The translations under genes were made by a program, and so were the position numbers. Below, piece by piece: positions 49,690-61,507 of a stretch of 64,000 nucleotides of DNA. Source of the stretch: Costus lasius (lineage: Eukaryota; Streptophyta; Magnoliopsida; Zingiberales; Costaceae). The first letter of the stretch is position 1; the number at the start of each line of letters is the position of its first letter. Location: contig CM050449.1 in the NCBI GenBank assembly GCA_027563935.2, forward strand, positions 16,638,735-16,702,734. Reading direction: 5' to 3'. A model generated the notes under the pieces. It did not search any database and was not told the origin of the DNA. It saw nothing but the letters and a program-made list of their open reading frames with translations.

Positions 49690-50025
49690 CAGGTACCTAG
49701 AAAATATAAGAAAAATTAAAATGGATGATAGATAAGTATATTTTTATTGTAGATATAATATATTCATATAAACTGCTTACTCTAAACTATTTAATGATAT
49801 AGTGTTATCGTAGATAAATCTACAATGAAAAATTGATATTTTAATTATTATAGACAAGAATATTATAGTTGTAAATAGATTTATCTACGATAATAAAAAT
49901 GTTAATTTTTTAATATTGGTACTCTTGAATAGCTTAGAATAAATAGATTATATCGATATATTATATTAGATAAAAAGAATACTTGTTTATGATCTATTTG
50001 AATATGTAGTTACCTAGGAAATTTT
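49690..50025. repeat. Imperfect long inverted repeat (foldback element)
   Basis: The arms share the word TTATCGTAGATAAATCTA in inverted orientation (about 49806-49823 and its complement about 49878-49895). Weaker pairing extends outwards to CCTAG-containing ends (GGTACCTAGAAAA on the left, CCTAGGAAATTTT on the right). It has no coding capacity and is probably a MITE-like foldback. The boundaries are approximate. Confidence 0.45.
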
Positions 50026-52050
50026 TTCTTCTCGGCCCTACATATTTCTGGATTTAAACATCTAATGATCATAGAAGAGGCATTTTTCATTACTCCTTGT
50101 CGAGTTCCCTTTTTATTAAATTGCTCATTGACCTGGAATTTAAGGGACAATTAATCATGCAATTGTTTGAAATCTTTTGCTCGACTTGACCGAATCCAAC
50201 AAATCCAGCGGTGCACTGGTGACATCTTTCAAATGTTTGACTTTTGACTTGAAATGGTATGTATTTTTTAAAACAATATATTTTTTTTACAATAATTCAA
50301 CTTAAATGATCAATAATATACTTAAAATTTAAAGCTTCGTATGCGCCATGATTTAATTATATTATAATATACAATATCATATTAATAAATGCATTCAGAC
50401 AGGAGAAATGACACTTCCCATCATATTAATTGGGTGCAAGTCAACAGTCAACACTTTGACATATTAATAAATGCATTCAAACAGTATCATATTAATAGAT
50501 TGCGCTTTTATTGCCTTGGACTAATTTGAATGGTAGTCAACACTTTGACTAAATAGTTACTGTTATACCAAAGAATAAATTTTTAGCAAGTCAAAAATCC
50601 CTTATTAAAATCCAATTACAAGGTGCATGGCCATGCATATTATGCAGGTGATCCATCGCTACGAATAATTTCTTAGTGATTAAGACTATGGGATGCACAG
50701 TCACTATTGGGCCCAAAAACGACTTAATTTGAGGGGTGTATCATAGTGAAATTTCTCGTGTGATGCTATCGTGTACGATAGAGAGGACGGCACTCAACTT
50801 TGAAAAGAATGAATCGATGATCTATCGAGGGGATGGGAAAATGAATGCTGCGAATTAACGTGACGGTGCCAACCCACTGACATCGCGCCTGCCGCCCACT
50901 GACTGTCTGACCGCCATGCACTGCACTGCACTGCACTGTGTGCCCATGCGCTTAGCCATGGCCCCGCAATTCTTCAATCTTCAATTCAAGCCCACATTCC
51001 TACAAGGCAAGTTTGACAAGCAACTCTCGTTGAACCGGCATCAATTATCACCTCCTACGACGACGACGACTTTTGTTTATTCTTTTATTTTATTTTTTTG
51101 TTTATTACACGAATTTCTTAAGCTATTGCGTGGATGTTTCATGCTCGATTGGTGCATGTAATTCACATGGGGCTTAACGTGTTTCTTAATTCATGTCTAT
51201 GTAATGTACGTGATCAACTGCCCTCAATAATTGAATTAAATTCTAAGATGCACTTGAGTCTCTCCTACCGAAATAATGTGATGTAAAAAATAATATGATA
51301 TATAAGAGTTAATTTATATTAGAAAATAGATATTTACATTATCATAAATTTATCTAAAAAAAAAGCGCAAATTAAAAGCGATATAGACACTAGGAAAAGG
51401 TTGTATAGGTGGGATTCCTTACTTTATTGTTAACAAAAAGAAAAAGAAAAAAAAAGGCCAAATTAGGTTAGAAAAGGAAAAGCAAATAGTAAGGAAGAGT
51501 GGGATAGAAGCTAGGCAGAAAGGAATCGAAACATATTATATATCATTTATCATGTTTATCTAGATAAACCTTCTAGAAGGAGTTAAATTTGGCATGCAAC
51601 GGAAGCCTCCTCGCCGATCCAATGCAAGCAAAAGGCCAAAAGGCCATGCAAATGAGATTGGATTAGCAAATACGTGGCTCATGCATGAAAATCGCCGAGG
51701 TAGAGACAATGTAAGTTATTTTCATGATTTATTTTTATTTTTATTTTTTTTTAAAAAAAGTTATTTTGATAAGTATTAGTATTTAATTTGATAAATAATA
51801 TAATTGCAAGCTCGCCTTGGTCTCTTGGATAGAGGCAAGGCATTTAAAAAAAAAAAGAGATTTTAAAATTAAAAAAAAAAAGTACAAGACAATTCTCAAA
51901 CTGAGTAGCCAATAAAAGCAGCCCACCCGGCCAACCCCAACCCGCCTGTTCTAATCAGTAATCACTATCCTCCCCCCCACTCCTTGCACTGTTCTTCCCC
52001 TTCTTCCTTGTAACATAACCTACTATTTGTTTCTCTTTCTCTCCAACTTG
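50026..52050 (+). promoter_or_regulatory. Distal upstream region of the ERF gene
   Basis: AT-rich. The part 50235-50600 is dense in TTGAC/GTCAA W-box cores and contains a partial duplication (the words GTCAACACTTTGAC and ATATTAATAAATGCATTCA each occur twice). A short CA/TG-rich run lies at 50917-50940. No gene is recognised. Confidence 0.4.
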
Positions 52051-52051
52051 T

Positions 52052-52059
52052 TATATATA
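52052..52059 (+). promoter_or_regulatory. TATA box of the ERF gene
   Basis: TATATATA-type box (TTATATATAG) about 210 nt before the first coding-like codon, followed by a CT-rich leader. Confidence 0.5.
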
Positions 52060-52265
52060 GAGATTCTTCTTCTTGGCTGCTCTCTTTTTTTTCTCCTTCC
52101 CTGTTACCTATGCACTTCAAGCACCGGCACCCGACTGAAATTTTGTTATATTGATCGTTAGCTTTCTGCTATATCCAGTTGATAATTTTTTTTATTTTTT
52201 TTGTTTTTACATGGGAGACTCGGGTGAATTTAGCTAGCTAGAGAGACAGATCAAAGGCTTATAAG

Positions 52266-53415
52266 GTGGATCGAAGGCATGGGAAGAGGGCCCTTCCTCC
52301 TGATGAGGCACCGGAGGAGAAAGAAGCAGCAGGAGACGATCAGTCTGATAGCTTATCGCACTATCTCAATCTCCCTAGTCGCGCAGAGCAAGACGCGTCG
52401 GCCATAGTGTCGGCCCTCGCGGAAGTGATCAGATCTGGCTCGCCGGTGAATGAGATGAATCCAGATCACGTCGGCAGATCGGCTGCTGGATCCGGATCAG
52501 GCTCGATGGAGGCCAACGTCGCGGCTGCACAGGCTTCTGAAGAGCAAGGTATGCCGTGTAGTCTCTCCTGCACCGACAGTGCTGGTGCAAACGTCTTGCG
52601 CCTGTACGTGATTTCACTTGCTCGGTTCCATTATTTAGCCTGTTCTTCACTTGCACTGAGGTTTATTATGATTTTAGTTCTAGAATACACACAACTATAT
52701 ATAGGCAAAGAATCGCATAGTTAAATTGATTCAACAGCAAATTATTCGATAGGCAAGAAAGTAAATTGGACGAGAACTCGCTAGAAGCTTACAGTTTCTT
52801 GCGAGAATGCATTAGAGCGTGATGTGTATATATAGCAATTGCACTGCAACACCTCTCTAGTATAATAAATGGTCAGTTGAATTAGGAAATGTGGGAAGAC
52901 GGCACTACAGAGGCGTGCGGCAAAGGCCATGGGGAAAGTGGGCGGCGGAGATACGGGACCCGAAGAAGGCCGCCCGCGTCTGGCTCGGCACCTTCGACAC
53001 CGCCGAAGACGCCGCCGTGGCCTACGACGAGGCCGCCCTCCGCTTCAAAGGCGCCAAGGCCAAGCTCAACTTCCCCGAGCGCGTGCAAGGCCGCACCGAT
53101 CTTGGCTTCTTGGTGAGCAGCACCCGCCCGACGGCCCGGCCAGTACAGCCGCCGCTGCCGCCGCAGCAGCCTGCGGCTGCTTCGTACCCGGACCTGCTTC
53201 ACTACGCCCAGCTGCTCCAGAGCGGGGACGTCGAAGACGTCCACAGGGCGGCCTTGGGAGTCAACTTCGCTCCCTCCACGTCGACTTCGCATTCTTCGGT
53301 GTCCGGATCGTCGTCCACGCAAGAGATGATCGATTTCTCTTCGCGGCCGAGGTTTAGGAGCTCGTGGCCACGCGGTGACCACAAGGAGGAAGAGCAGCAA
53401 CCACCGGCCATGTAA
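52266..53415 (+). CDS. AP2/ERF transcription factor, ERF group X (ERF113/114/ABR1-like)
   Basis: Two exons, 52266-52548 and 52886-53415, join in phase 1 ([14 protein letters not shown]) to give about 270 aa. The AP2 domain (about 101-160) has [20 protein letters not shown], then [15 protein letters not shown] and [16 protein letters not shown]. It carries the Ala and Asp of ERF-type GCC-box binders. The N-terminal [10 protein letters not shown] and [10 protein letters not shown] motifs fit group X, whose members respond to wounding, ABA or regeneration signals. The frame cannot start with ATG. The conserved N-terminus begins at a GTG (52266), and an in-frame TAG lies 24 nt upstream with no ATG between. 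The first in-frame ATG is at 52456, after the conserved motif. Non-AUG start, an upstream exon, or a lost start are all possible. The second exon is very GC-rich. Confidence 0.85.
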
Positions 53416-53503
53416 AGCGGTGAACATAATTGAATGAGTTTAATTAATTCAATTTGGCGGTGCGCGAGGGGAAGATGTACACTCGCCTATTTGTTTTTCT
53501 ATA

Positions 53504-53548
53504 TGTAATTTTGAACTAGCTGCTACGTAATTTTGAACTAGCTGCTGC
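53504..53548. repeat. Short tandem duplication after the ERF gene
   Basis: The word GTAATTTTGAACTAGCTGCT occurs twice in a row, with units about 23 bp apart, in the probable 3' UTR of the ERF gene. Confidence 0.8.
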
Positions 53549-54972
53549 GAAATACTTCTGGTGCATGGCGATCGATGAACAAGGGAAGACTTTTGTTAGC
53601 GTGACTCACTCAAGGCCAGACGCCTGCAACAGCTTAGTGTGTGTTCATATTTCATATATATAACTTCAAACATGCACAGCTTGAGGGAAATTTTTTTTCC
53701 AAGTTTTTATTTTTATTTTTTGCTATATCAATCTGTTCTTATCATCAAAGAATTTTATGTGTTTATTTGCTTCCACTTTAAGTCACTTGTTCGAATATTG
53801 CTGCTCCACATTCTTTCCACACTCTTTCTTTATTAAAAGATTAATGTTTTGTTTAACGAGTTCTACATGAAATAATACGCAGAAGTTGAATCAAATGCAA
53901 TATTATAATTAATTGCTAATTGAGCTACAGAATTAAACTCAAGCAGGTTATACGGTCGATCGTATAAAGTAATCAACGATTGAGAATACTGGAAGATTAG
54001 GATTAGGGCTCCGCAACGATGCACGTGCACTAGGCGACAAAAGAGATGAGTCGGGGCTGCCTCTCTGGCCGCCGACGAGAGGAGTACGTGGCACGCTCCT
54101 CGAGGGCGGGGGTCCTACGCGCGCGTGATAGCGTTAGGTGTCCTTGTTTATGTCTACTTTATTCGGTCTTTTCGTCACCATTTGACTTTTTCTGAATGCG
54201 GAAAATGATGGCGTGTCTGCATCTTTCGGCCTCCACGTCAATCTTTGCGGCGCAAGATCGACTTTTTTGAGATGAAGCATTTCTCGGTTTCTTTCAAAAG
54301 CAAAAAAAACATTTGATAAATGCTGGCATCACAAAGCGGATCACTTGGAGTTCCCCTCTGGTTTTGCGACGAACTGAACTCTCGCTCCATTCTTTACTTA
54401 TTCCTGTCGTCAGGCTTTTAGCGGGCAGCGATGGTGACGAATCGGATGATTCCACTCTAGGAAGATTTGGCAAATGCAAGTACACAAGTTAGGCGCCGCA
54501 AGAATATGAAACTATTTGTGACCGCCAAAAAGTAGAGAATAATTAAATTAAACTCTCCGAGTAGAGCATATAATTAGAATGAGATCGGCGCTTTGTTCTT
54601 GTAAATTACTGAGTTTGTTGTGGCTGAATAGACTTTGAACCTGGCCGAGTGCTGAAACTGGAAAAGGGATGGAGATAAGAACATCTGAACATACTTTTGG
54701 TGTGTGTGGCCGCGCACCGAAACGAGTTAGGCATCTTTGGAGTTTGATGCAGCGCACCTACTTTTTTTTAGGTACATTCTCCTTGGCCTCTTTCTATGTA
54801 TAATTTTTATGATATTCTTGAGGATTGGGGCCACTGATTCCTTCTGTCATTTTAAGGATTTTTAGGTCATGGCCATTTTATACTGGCGCTTAAATGGGCA
54901 CACCTCTGTTTGATGAGCACAATTAGATAAATGCATGCCCTTAACGTGGATCAATGATTCAATTAACCCTAA
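53549..54972. other. Intergenic DNA, nothing recognised
   Basis: Mixed composition. No open frame resembles a known protein on either strand. The GC-rich piece at 54000-54260 may be a distal promoter or repeat fragment. Confidence 0.35.
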
Positions 54973-55537
54973 CCTGTTTACCATAAAGGACATTAGGAGA
55001 AGGGGATGAAGACTAGACAATTCTGTCGTATACTAGGATGAATGAATATAAAACAAAAGATTATTGGACGGGATTATTGGACAGATGGATGAGGGTAAAA
55101 TCCCTCGTTTCTAATTCATTCAAATTGGGCGAATTTACTATTCATGTGTGAGGCATCGCGCTATAGATGGTGGAGCTGGCGACGCCGCTTGCCCTCGCCT
55201 CATAGACACCGTCACTCGCTGCCTCGTAGTCATCGTCGCTCGTCGTGTCGCAAACGCTGTCACTTGCCCTCGTAGATGCCACCTCTCGCCGCTCGCCCTC
55301 GTCGATGCCTGCTCGCTGCTCACAAACGCTGCCTCTCGCTGCTCGCCCTTGCAGACAACGTTGCTCGCTCTCGTTGATGCCTGCTCACCGCTCGCCCTCA
55401 CAGATGACACCGATGCCTACTCGCCACTTGCCCATGCCAACGATGCTGCTCATAGGAGTTGGAATCGTGTCTAACATTTCTCTCTTTCCCAAAATTTTTT
55501 TCATCCTAAAATCTCATCCCCTCTAGTAAACACACCC
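54973..55537. mobile_element. Candidate Harbinger-type non-autonomous element
   Basis: The left CCTGTTTACCATA and the right end, GGGTGTGTTTACTAG in reverse complement, are imperfect inverted repeats. The flanks are TAA on the left and TTA on the right. The centre, 55150-55450, is GC-rich and made of repeated CTCGCCCTCGTAGATGCC-like words. No coding region is supported. Confidence 0.4.
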
Positions 55538-55540
55538 TTA

Positions 55541-56556
55541 ATGGCTAATGGTTGGAGCTTTTTTTTTTTTTAAAAAAAATAATTTAATTAATAAATTAAG
55601 TTTACCCACACCTTTAGCACGTTGCCAAGTGAAAGTTAGATGTTATATAAACTCAAAGCTGTTATGTTTTTCGTGAATTCTTTAAATGGGTGCAACAGAG
55701 AACTCACGGCCCAAATCTGAGTCCAATCCACCGGCCCAATTTACTTTGTTATAATGAGAAAACCATTTTGAAGATGGAGGAAAAAGCCACTTAACTAGTG
55801 CCTTAGAAATGGAAGAATAAAATGATAGGGCAGGAACACTTACACGTCTCTAGCACTAGGGATAACTTGAGTCAAAGTCTAAGTAATGCATGTTAGGCCC
55901 TAATTGCACACATTGGGTCCGTTAACTAAGCTAGGCCCAAGTGAAAGGACAAACTCATTGTAAGGTCTTATTAGGAAGTAACAATATCTTAGGTGAGCTA
56001 CCTAAGTGACCATTCTAGTTGAACCCAAGTAGTTGACTCTATCATAACTTCTCTGATAAACCTTCCAAGTTGGGAAGTGATCTAGCTTCTTAGTTACACT
56101 AAGATGTGAGTTATAATTTGAGCTTCAAACTAAGAGACTTCAAACTATTATGAACTCTCTTTTTGTGAGTTTTGTGCAGCTATCTCAAATCAACTTCGTT
56201 TGTGGGTGATGAAGGCTTGAGACATACCCTAAGGAGATCCACCATGAATCAAAGGAAAACTTCTAGATATGAGTTTCCTTCCTAGATGCCACCTACATTA
56301 GCATCAATCATAATATATCAATTTTGCATAAAAAAATAACAATGAAATCAAGCCGCGATAATAAATTAAGTCAATTTTCAGTCACCACCAAAAGCAGCAA
56401 AATCCACCTCAACCATCATTCATACCTAAGAAGGAATGCCGCTTACACACTCTTTGAAAGCTTTCAAAATTCAAAAACGAGAGGAACCAACCATTCAATT
56501 ATAATTTTTTTTTCTCTCTTGTAAACACAAGGATGCAAATGATATCCTTGCCCACA
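55541..56556. other. Intergenic DNA, nothing recognised
   Basis: AT-rich. No gene or repeat boundary is recognised between the Harbinger-type candidate and the hAT MITE. Confidence 0.35.
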
Positions 56557-56564
56557 CTAGCCAC

Positions 56565-57117
56565 TAAGGGTGAGCAAACAAAAGTTCGATACCAATATCA
56601 GTACTGAACTTTTGGTACCATACTCTAAATATTAAAATTTACATACCAATATTGATACCCTACTACCGAAAATAAGTGTTGATATTGATATCAAAATCCC
56701 AAGTTTTTTTCAAAAAATTATTGAAATACTAAACTAATTAACAATAAATAAAATTTTAACTTCTAACATCCAATCCATATTCCAGCAAACAAAACTTCTA
56801 ACTTTCAACTTTACTAATTTAGGGTTATGTGAGTAATGAATTATAAAATAATAGGATTAATGGGTTGTCGTTAGTGGAGTAGTGGGATATAGTACTATTA
56901 AATTAAATTAAAATTATAAAAATATAAAAGTATATATTTGGGGAGTTAAAAATTTTTTCGGAATTAATATTTAGTACTAGTATCGGCATTACAATCTCAA
57001 TTAAAAATCCGGTATTGATACCAAATTACCAAAAGTACCAAAATACTGATGTCCAAATATCGAATACTAAACATTTTAGTATGATATTTTGATACTAATA
57101 CCATTTGCTCACCCCTA
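56565..57117. mobile_element. hAT-type MITE with decayed 8-bp target duplication
   Basis: The ends are inverted repeats (TAAGGGTGAGCAAA on the left; TAGGGGTGAGCAAA on the right strand). The flanks CTAGCCAC (56557-56564) and CTAATCAC (57118-57125) match at 6 of 8 positions, and both differences are transitions. The 553-bp body is palindromic with GATACCAATA and GGTACC words on both arms and no coding capacity. Confidence 0.8.
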
Positions 57118-57125
57118 CTAATCAC

Positions 57126-58198
57126 TTGCCTATATATTGTATCCATACATATATCAAGAAATATGTGTAGTTTCTAACCGACGGATGCTTGTGTCATCAC
57201 ATTTTCTTTCCTCTTCTCTCTTCTTACCTTAAACCATCTCCACGTCATCAGCTCTTCTCCATCACAAGCCTGCTCATTTAAAGATCATTCAACATTGACA
57301 AAGTTCCTTTAACCAGATCGGTGCAACTCTTAGATTTCGTTTCAACCATGGTGCAACGACAATATAGAGCCTCGCTAAGTCCTTTCTCACTTGGATCCTT
57401 TTTAAGTATTGCTTAATGCTATGTTTTCTTTCCATTAACGTTATTTGCTTTCTTGTAGGTCTCGGCGCAAGGCTATGAAAACATAAAGTATGACACTCTT
57501 TGGATCCTCTCCTCAATTTGCGCATGACCTCCTCTCTCACCTCTCCATCTCTCACCTCTCCATCATAGTTTACTAGTTTGAGAACTTGAAAAACTTAGAG
57601 GCCTAACCTCCTCTTTTTTTCTTTTTTTTTTATTTGCACCTGTACTAATTTAAATCACCTATGACCTGTTTGGGTTCTGATCATATGTGTGCTATAATTG
57701 TCATGCTAACATATCGTTGGACCGATGAAAATTGAGATAGCCGCTTCTATTCTCAATCGCACAAGGTGAACTATAAAATATGTTTTTTTTCTAGGTACTC
57801 AAATACTTTATTTTGGGACTTATATTCATCTTGATTGAAGGACAAAGCAAACTTTGAGTTGTAATGTGATATCGTCATTTTGGATATTTTTTAGAATTAT
57901 TTGTTAAATAAGAAAGAAAAATAAATATAATCTTTGTGTGACTAGTAATTCAACTGACAAAATTTTACCTTCTTCATTGTTAATTTTGTCCATAAAAAAA
58001 CTTATCAAAATCTAAGTTGCATTCGTAAAGCTTAAGGTCTCGAGGTACTCCAAAATTTTCAAATAAACCGGAATTTGATTTCTCATAAAACTGAACATAA
58101 CTCTTCCCATTCTAAAAGCCCAAATATTAATTCACCAAAATTAAATAATATCGCTTGGAAAAGCCAAATTAAGAGGAGAATCGTGAGATAGAAAATTA
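57126..58198. other. Intergenic DNA, nothing recognised
   Basis: AT-rich with a CT-rich patch near 57200-57260. No gene is supported on either strand. Confidence 0.35.
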
Positions 58199-59319
58199 AT
58201 CCTAACACGCTCTTGCAATATTGGGCCAAGCCTGGCCCAAATCCAAGCCCATGCGGCAACCAAGGGGGTGGAGTCCATCCGCGAGGCAAGTTCGACCGGT
58301 CAACACCGAATCCAAGTGCAAATTTTGACCCCAAAATTAGAAATGCTGCCTCATCATTATCTCTGCCGCGGCATTGGGATGCAGCATCTTTGCTGCGCAC
58401 TTCGGACGATAACGACCACGGGATCTTGGCGGCAAAAGCAGACGCAGAAGGGGTCGACGGCGTCAACGCGTTTGGAGGCGGTGCACGAAAGGCCGGCGGC
58501 GGACGCCCAAATTAGGGCTAGGAGACGTGGTCAGTGCGGAAGCTTGGAGGTGGCAAAGCAGCGCAACTTCTCGCTATAAGAAGCTGATGGGAGAACCGAC
58601 CAGTAGGATCGATCCATCAGAGAACGCTAACGAAGCTTAGGGAAGCTTCCGAGCGAGACTCTTACATCTGGGGAGACGTCAGACGGCGAGTGAGTTCTGT
58701 AAGCGAGCTTGAGAGATTTGTAGCCGGCCACAGGGGTTACCGGCGAAGGAGGGGAAGAGGGATCACCGGCCAGTGGGCCGACAACGAGAAAGAGAGGTTT
58801 TGTAGCTATTTTCAGGAATAAAGGGAAGCTTTCCTCTCTGGTTCTTCTTCCCCTATTCTCAGTGCTTCTGCCATCAACGGCGGCGCTTCCAACAGCTGCT
58901 GGTCGGTGACAAGCGGATGAGGGTGAGGCGGCGGCTTCTTCCCTACCAGCACCCCTCTTCTCTGGCGAGCCCACGAGCACAGGCGACGCTCAGCGAGGAG
59001 GATAGCGAAAGCGGAGTTCGGACGAGCGTAGCGCTCGCGAGGAGGAAGACAAACGCGTCGAGCATTCGTCTCATGGCGGAGTTAATGGTCAGGTGGACAA
59101 AATCGGGTGCGGCGTAAATGCAATTTGGAGCGCTGACATGAGGCCGATGTCAGCAGCAAAATTTGGTTTGAAGGAGTGAGCAGTGGTGCGCTGCGAGAAT
59201 TTTGACCGGGTCAAAATCAGGGTTAGGGTTTTGATTTGGGGGTGATTTCACTCTCGGAAATTAGGGTTTTCGGCGCGGTACGAAGGTCTACCGGAGAACC
59301 TTAAGTCCGGAGCGTGACA
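58199..59319 (+). repeat. 5' LTR of the older gag-only element
   Basis: Its first bases are altered (CCTAACACGCTC against TGTTAAGCTC in the 3' LTR), so the exact start is uncertain by a few bases. It carries GGGTTAGGGTTTTG near 59219, the same telobox-like position as in the other family LTRs. Confidence 0.8.
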
Positions 59320-59339
59320 GTTGATATCAGAGCCAAACT

Positions 59340-60650
59340 GTGGGCCCATATCGGATAGGTCAAAGATACACGTTGGCGGGTCAACATGGTTCGGTCAAAA
59401 CGGCTGAATCACCCGGAAAGGTGAAAGTCGATCGCAAGTTCCAGAAGATCGCACACACAGTCAGAGGATTGTCAAAGGACGTTTGGCCCCAGCGTGATCA
59501 GGGTGGTAAAGCCAAGGTAACGGCTAAACTGCTTGATGACATGGTGAATCAGGCAGATCGCATAGCATGATTTGGAGCAGGTGCTCGGCCTCACCGGTGA
59601 TGGGGACAACGTGGTGGTTCCCCAGGTGGAACATCTTCAGATGACTGTGGAGCAACAACAGATGCAGATCGAGGCCCTACAGTAGACCTTGGAGGGTCTG
59701 ATTGACTTGCCAGAGCAGATGGCAAAGATGTGGGAAGAGATTCAGGCGGAGATCGTTGTGCTGCACTTGCCTTTAGCGCAAGTATCACGATTAACTGCGA
59801 TAGCGGAGCAGGAGGCTCCCAAGACGAAGGTACGTGTCCCTGAGCCAGTGACATTCGGGGGGGGGGGGGGGGGGAGGGGAGGGGGCGATCATCCAGGGAG
59901 GTAGAGAACTTCATTTAGGACATGAAGCAGCTGTTCTCTACTAGCCGTGTTCCAGAGAGAGAACGGGTGCAGGTGTGCATCACGTATCTCGCAGCCGACG
60001 TGAAACATTGGTGGAGGACCAAAGTTAGCTCGATGTCGGGGGCGTCTAGTTGGCCATGGGAGACCTTCCTTGAAGAACTGCGGCGGCAGTTTCTTCCCGG
60101 GAACTTGGCGGATCAGGCTCGTGGCAAAGTGGATCGGCTGAGGTACACGGGGTCGATCTAGGAGTATGTCAGGGCATTCTCTGCACGGATGCTGGAATTA
60201 CCAGACACGGCGGAGGCAGACAGGAGATACTTCTTCCTCTGGAATCTTCAACCATGGGCAGAGACGGAGGTCTGATAACACTCACCACTTGACTGGAGGG
60301 CGGCTGCGGCGATGGCCGAATCTTTAGTGAATAATCAAAATTCCAGATCAGCACCACCAAGGAAGTCCAGGTCACCACCGAAGCGCGACTCTCCGTCGAG
60401 AGCTAGAGTTCTATAAACAGGTAGACCCTTTTCCGGCGAGACAGGGGTTCACCGGGACAACAAGAGCCACAGTGGATTGCTGGAAGGGTCCATGCAAAAT
60501 CAAAGCCACAGGGGTGTTTCCTGTGCGGCGGTCATCACTGGATGAAGGATTGCCCCACCAGGCAGAAGATCATGGTGATGGTGCTGCACAAACCAGCAGA
60601 GGAGGCTACAGAGAACATCCAGGAGCCTAGGGTCGGTGCGATCTAGGTAG
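59340..60650 (+). pseudogene. Degenerate retrotransposon gag
   Basis: Blocks of the gag seen at 17801-19312 recur in order: DDMVNQADRIA, a Gln-rich region, then VQVCITYLAADVKHWWRTK with FLEELRRQFLPGN. EYVRAFSARMLELPDTAE and a zinc knuckle CFLCGGHHWMKDC follow. Several stop codons, frameshifts and an 18-G run at 59857-59874 break the frame. No protease or polymerase domain follows. Confidence 0.85.
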
Positions 60651-60758
60651 CTCCAAACACTACTAAGGAGGTTCAGCAGTGTGGATCAGGTACATCGCAT
60701 CCGTAGTTGCGCCCGTGACGGACATCGAGGGCGATGTCCAAATTGGGCGGGGGAGAAT

Positions 60759-61507
60759 TGTTAAGCTCTTGGAACATTAGGCCAAGCCTAGCCCAAACCC
60801 AAGCCCATGCAGCAACCAAGGGAGTGGAGTCCGCCCGCAAGGCAAGTTCGGTCGGTCAACGTTGAATCCAAGTGCGAATTTTGACCCCGAAATTGAAAAT
60901 GCCGCCTCGTCATTATCTCAGCCGCGGCGTTGGGATGCAGCATCTTCGCCTTCTTCAGACGATAACGGCAGCAAAAGCGGATGCGGAAGGGGTCGACGAC
61001 GTCAACGGGCTTGGAGGCGGCGTGCGAAAGGCGGGCGGCGGACACCCAAATTAGGGCTAGGAGACGCGGTCAGCGCTGAAGCTTGGAGGTGGCAAAGCAG
61101 TGCAGCTTCTCACTATAAGAAGCCGACAGGAGAATCAAACAGTAGGATCGATCCATCAGAGAACGGTAACGAAGCTTACGTAAGCTTCCGAGCGAGACTC
61201 TTACGTCTGGGGAGACGTCGGACGACGTGTGAGTTCTGTAAACGAGCTTGAGAGATTTGTAGCCGGTCACCAGGGGGTCGCTAGCGAGGGAGGGGAAGAG
61301 GGATCGCCGGCGACGACGAGAAAGAGAGGTTTTGTAGCTATTTTCATGAACCTCTCTAGTTCTTCTTCCCCTGTTCCCAGTGCTTCTGCATCAACGGCGG
61401 CGCTTCCAACGGCTTCCGGACGGTGACAAGCGGCTGCGGGTGAGGCGGCGGCTTCTTCCCTACAAGCGCCCCTCTTCTCCGACGAGCCCACGAGTGCAGG
61501 CAATGCT
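60759..61507 (+). repeat. Truncated 3' LTR of the older gag-only element
   Basis: It starts directly after the polypurine tract and is collinear with 58199 to about 58985. It is cut at 61507 by the nested LTR element. Confidence 0.82.

Larger units (their letters stand above)
58199..61507 (+). mobile_element. Older gag-only LTR retrotransposon, 3' LTR interrupted
   Basis: The 5' LTR (about 58199-59319) ends GGAGCGTGACA and is followed by GTTGATATCAGAGCCA, a good match to the initiator-tRNA-Met primer site. The internal region holds a broken gag frame and no pol. It ends with the polypurine tract GGGCGGGGGAGAAT. The 3' LTR starts TGTTAAGCTC at 60759 and follows the 5' LTR until 61507. There the sequence changes abruptly to TGACAAATCCCGCAAG, the end of another LTR element inserted into it. 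The missing LTR tail (about 330 bp) and the target duplication cannot be seen. More differences and stops than in the element at 16517 show that this copy is older. Confidence 0.85.

Noticed and set aside
52882..53427. 181-codon minus-strand frame opposite the ERF second exon
   Set aside because: It is the mirror of a very GC-rich AP2 exon and resembles no protein.
59857..59874. 18-G run as a programmed frameshift site in gag
   Set aside because: The frame is already broken by several stops, and the related gag at 18.9 kb lacks the run; simple repeat growth or assembly noise is likelier.
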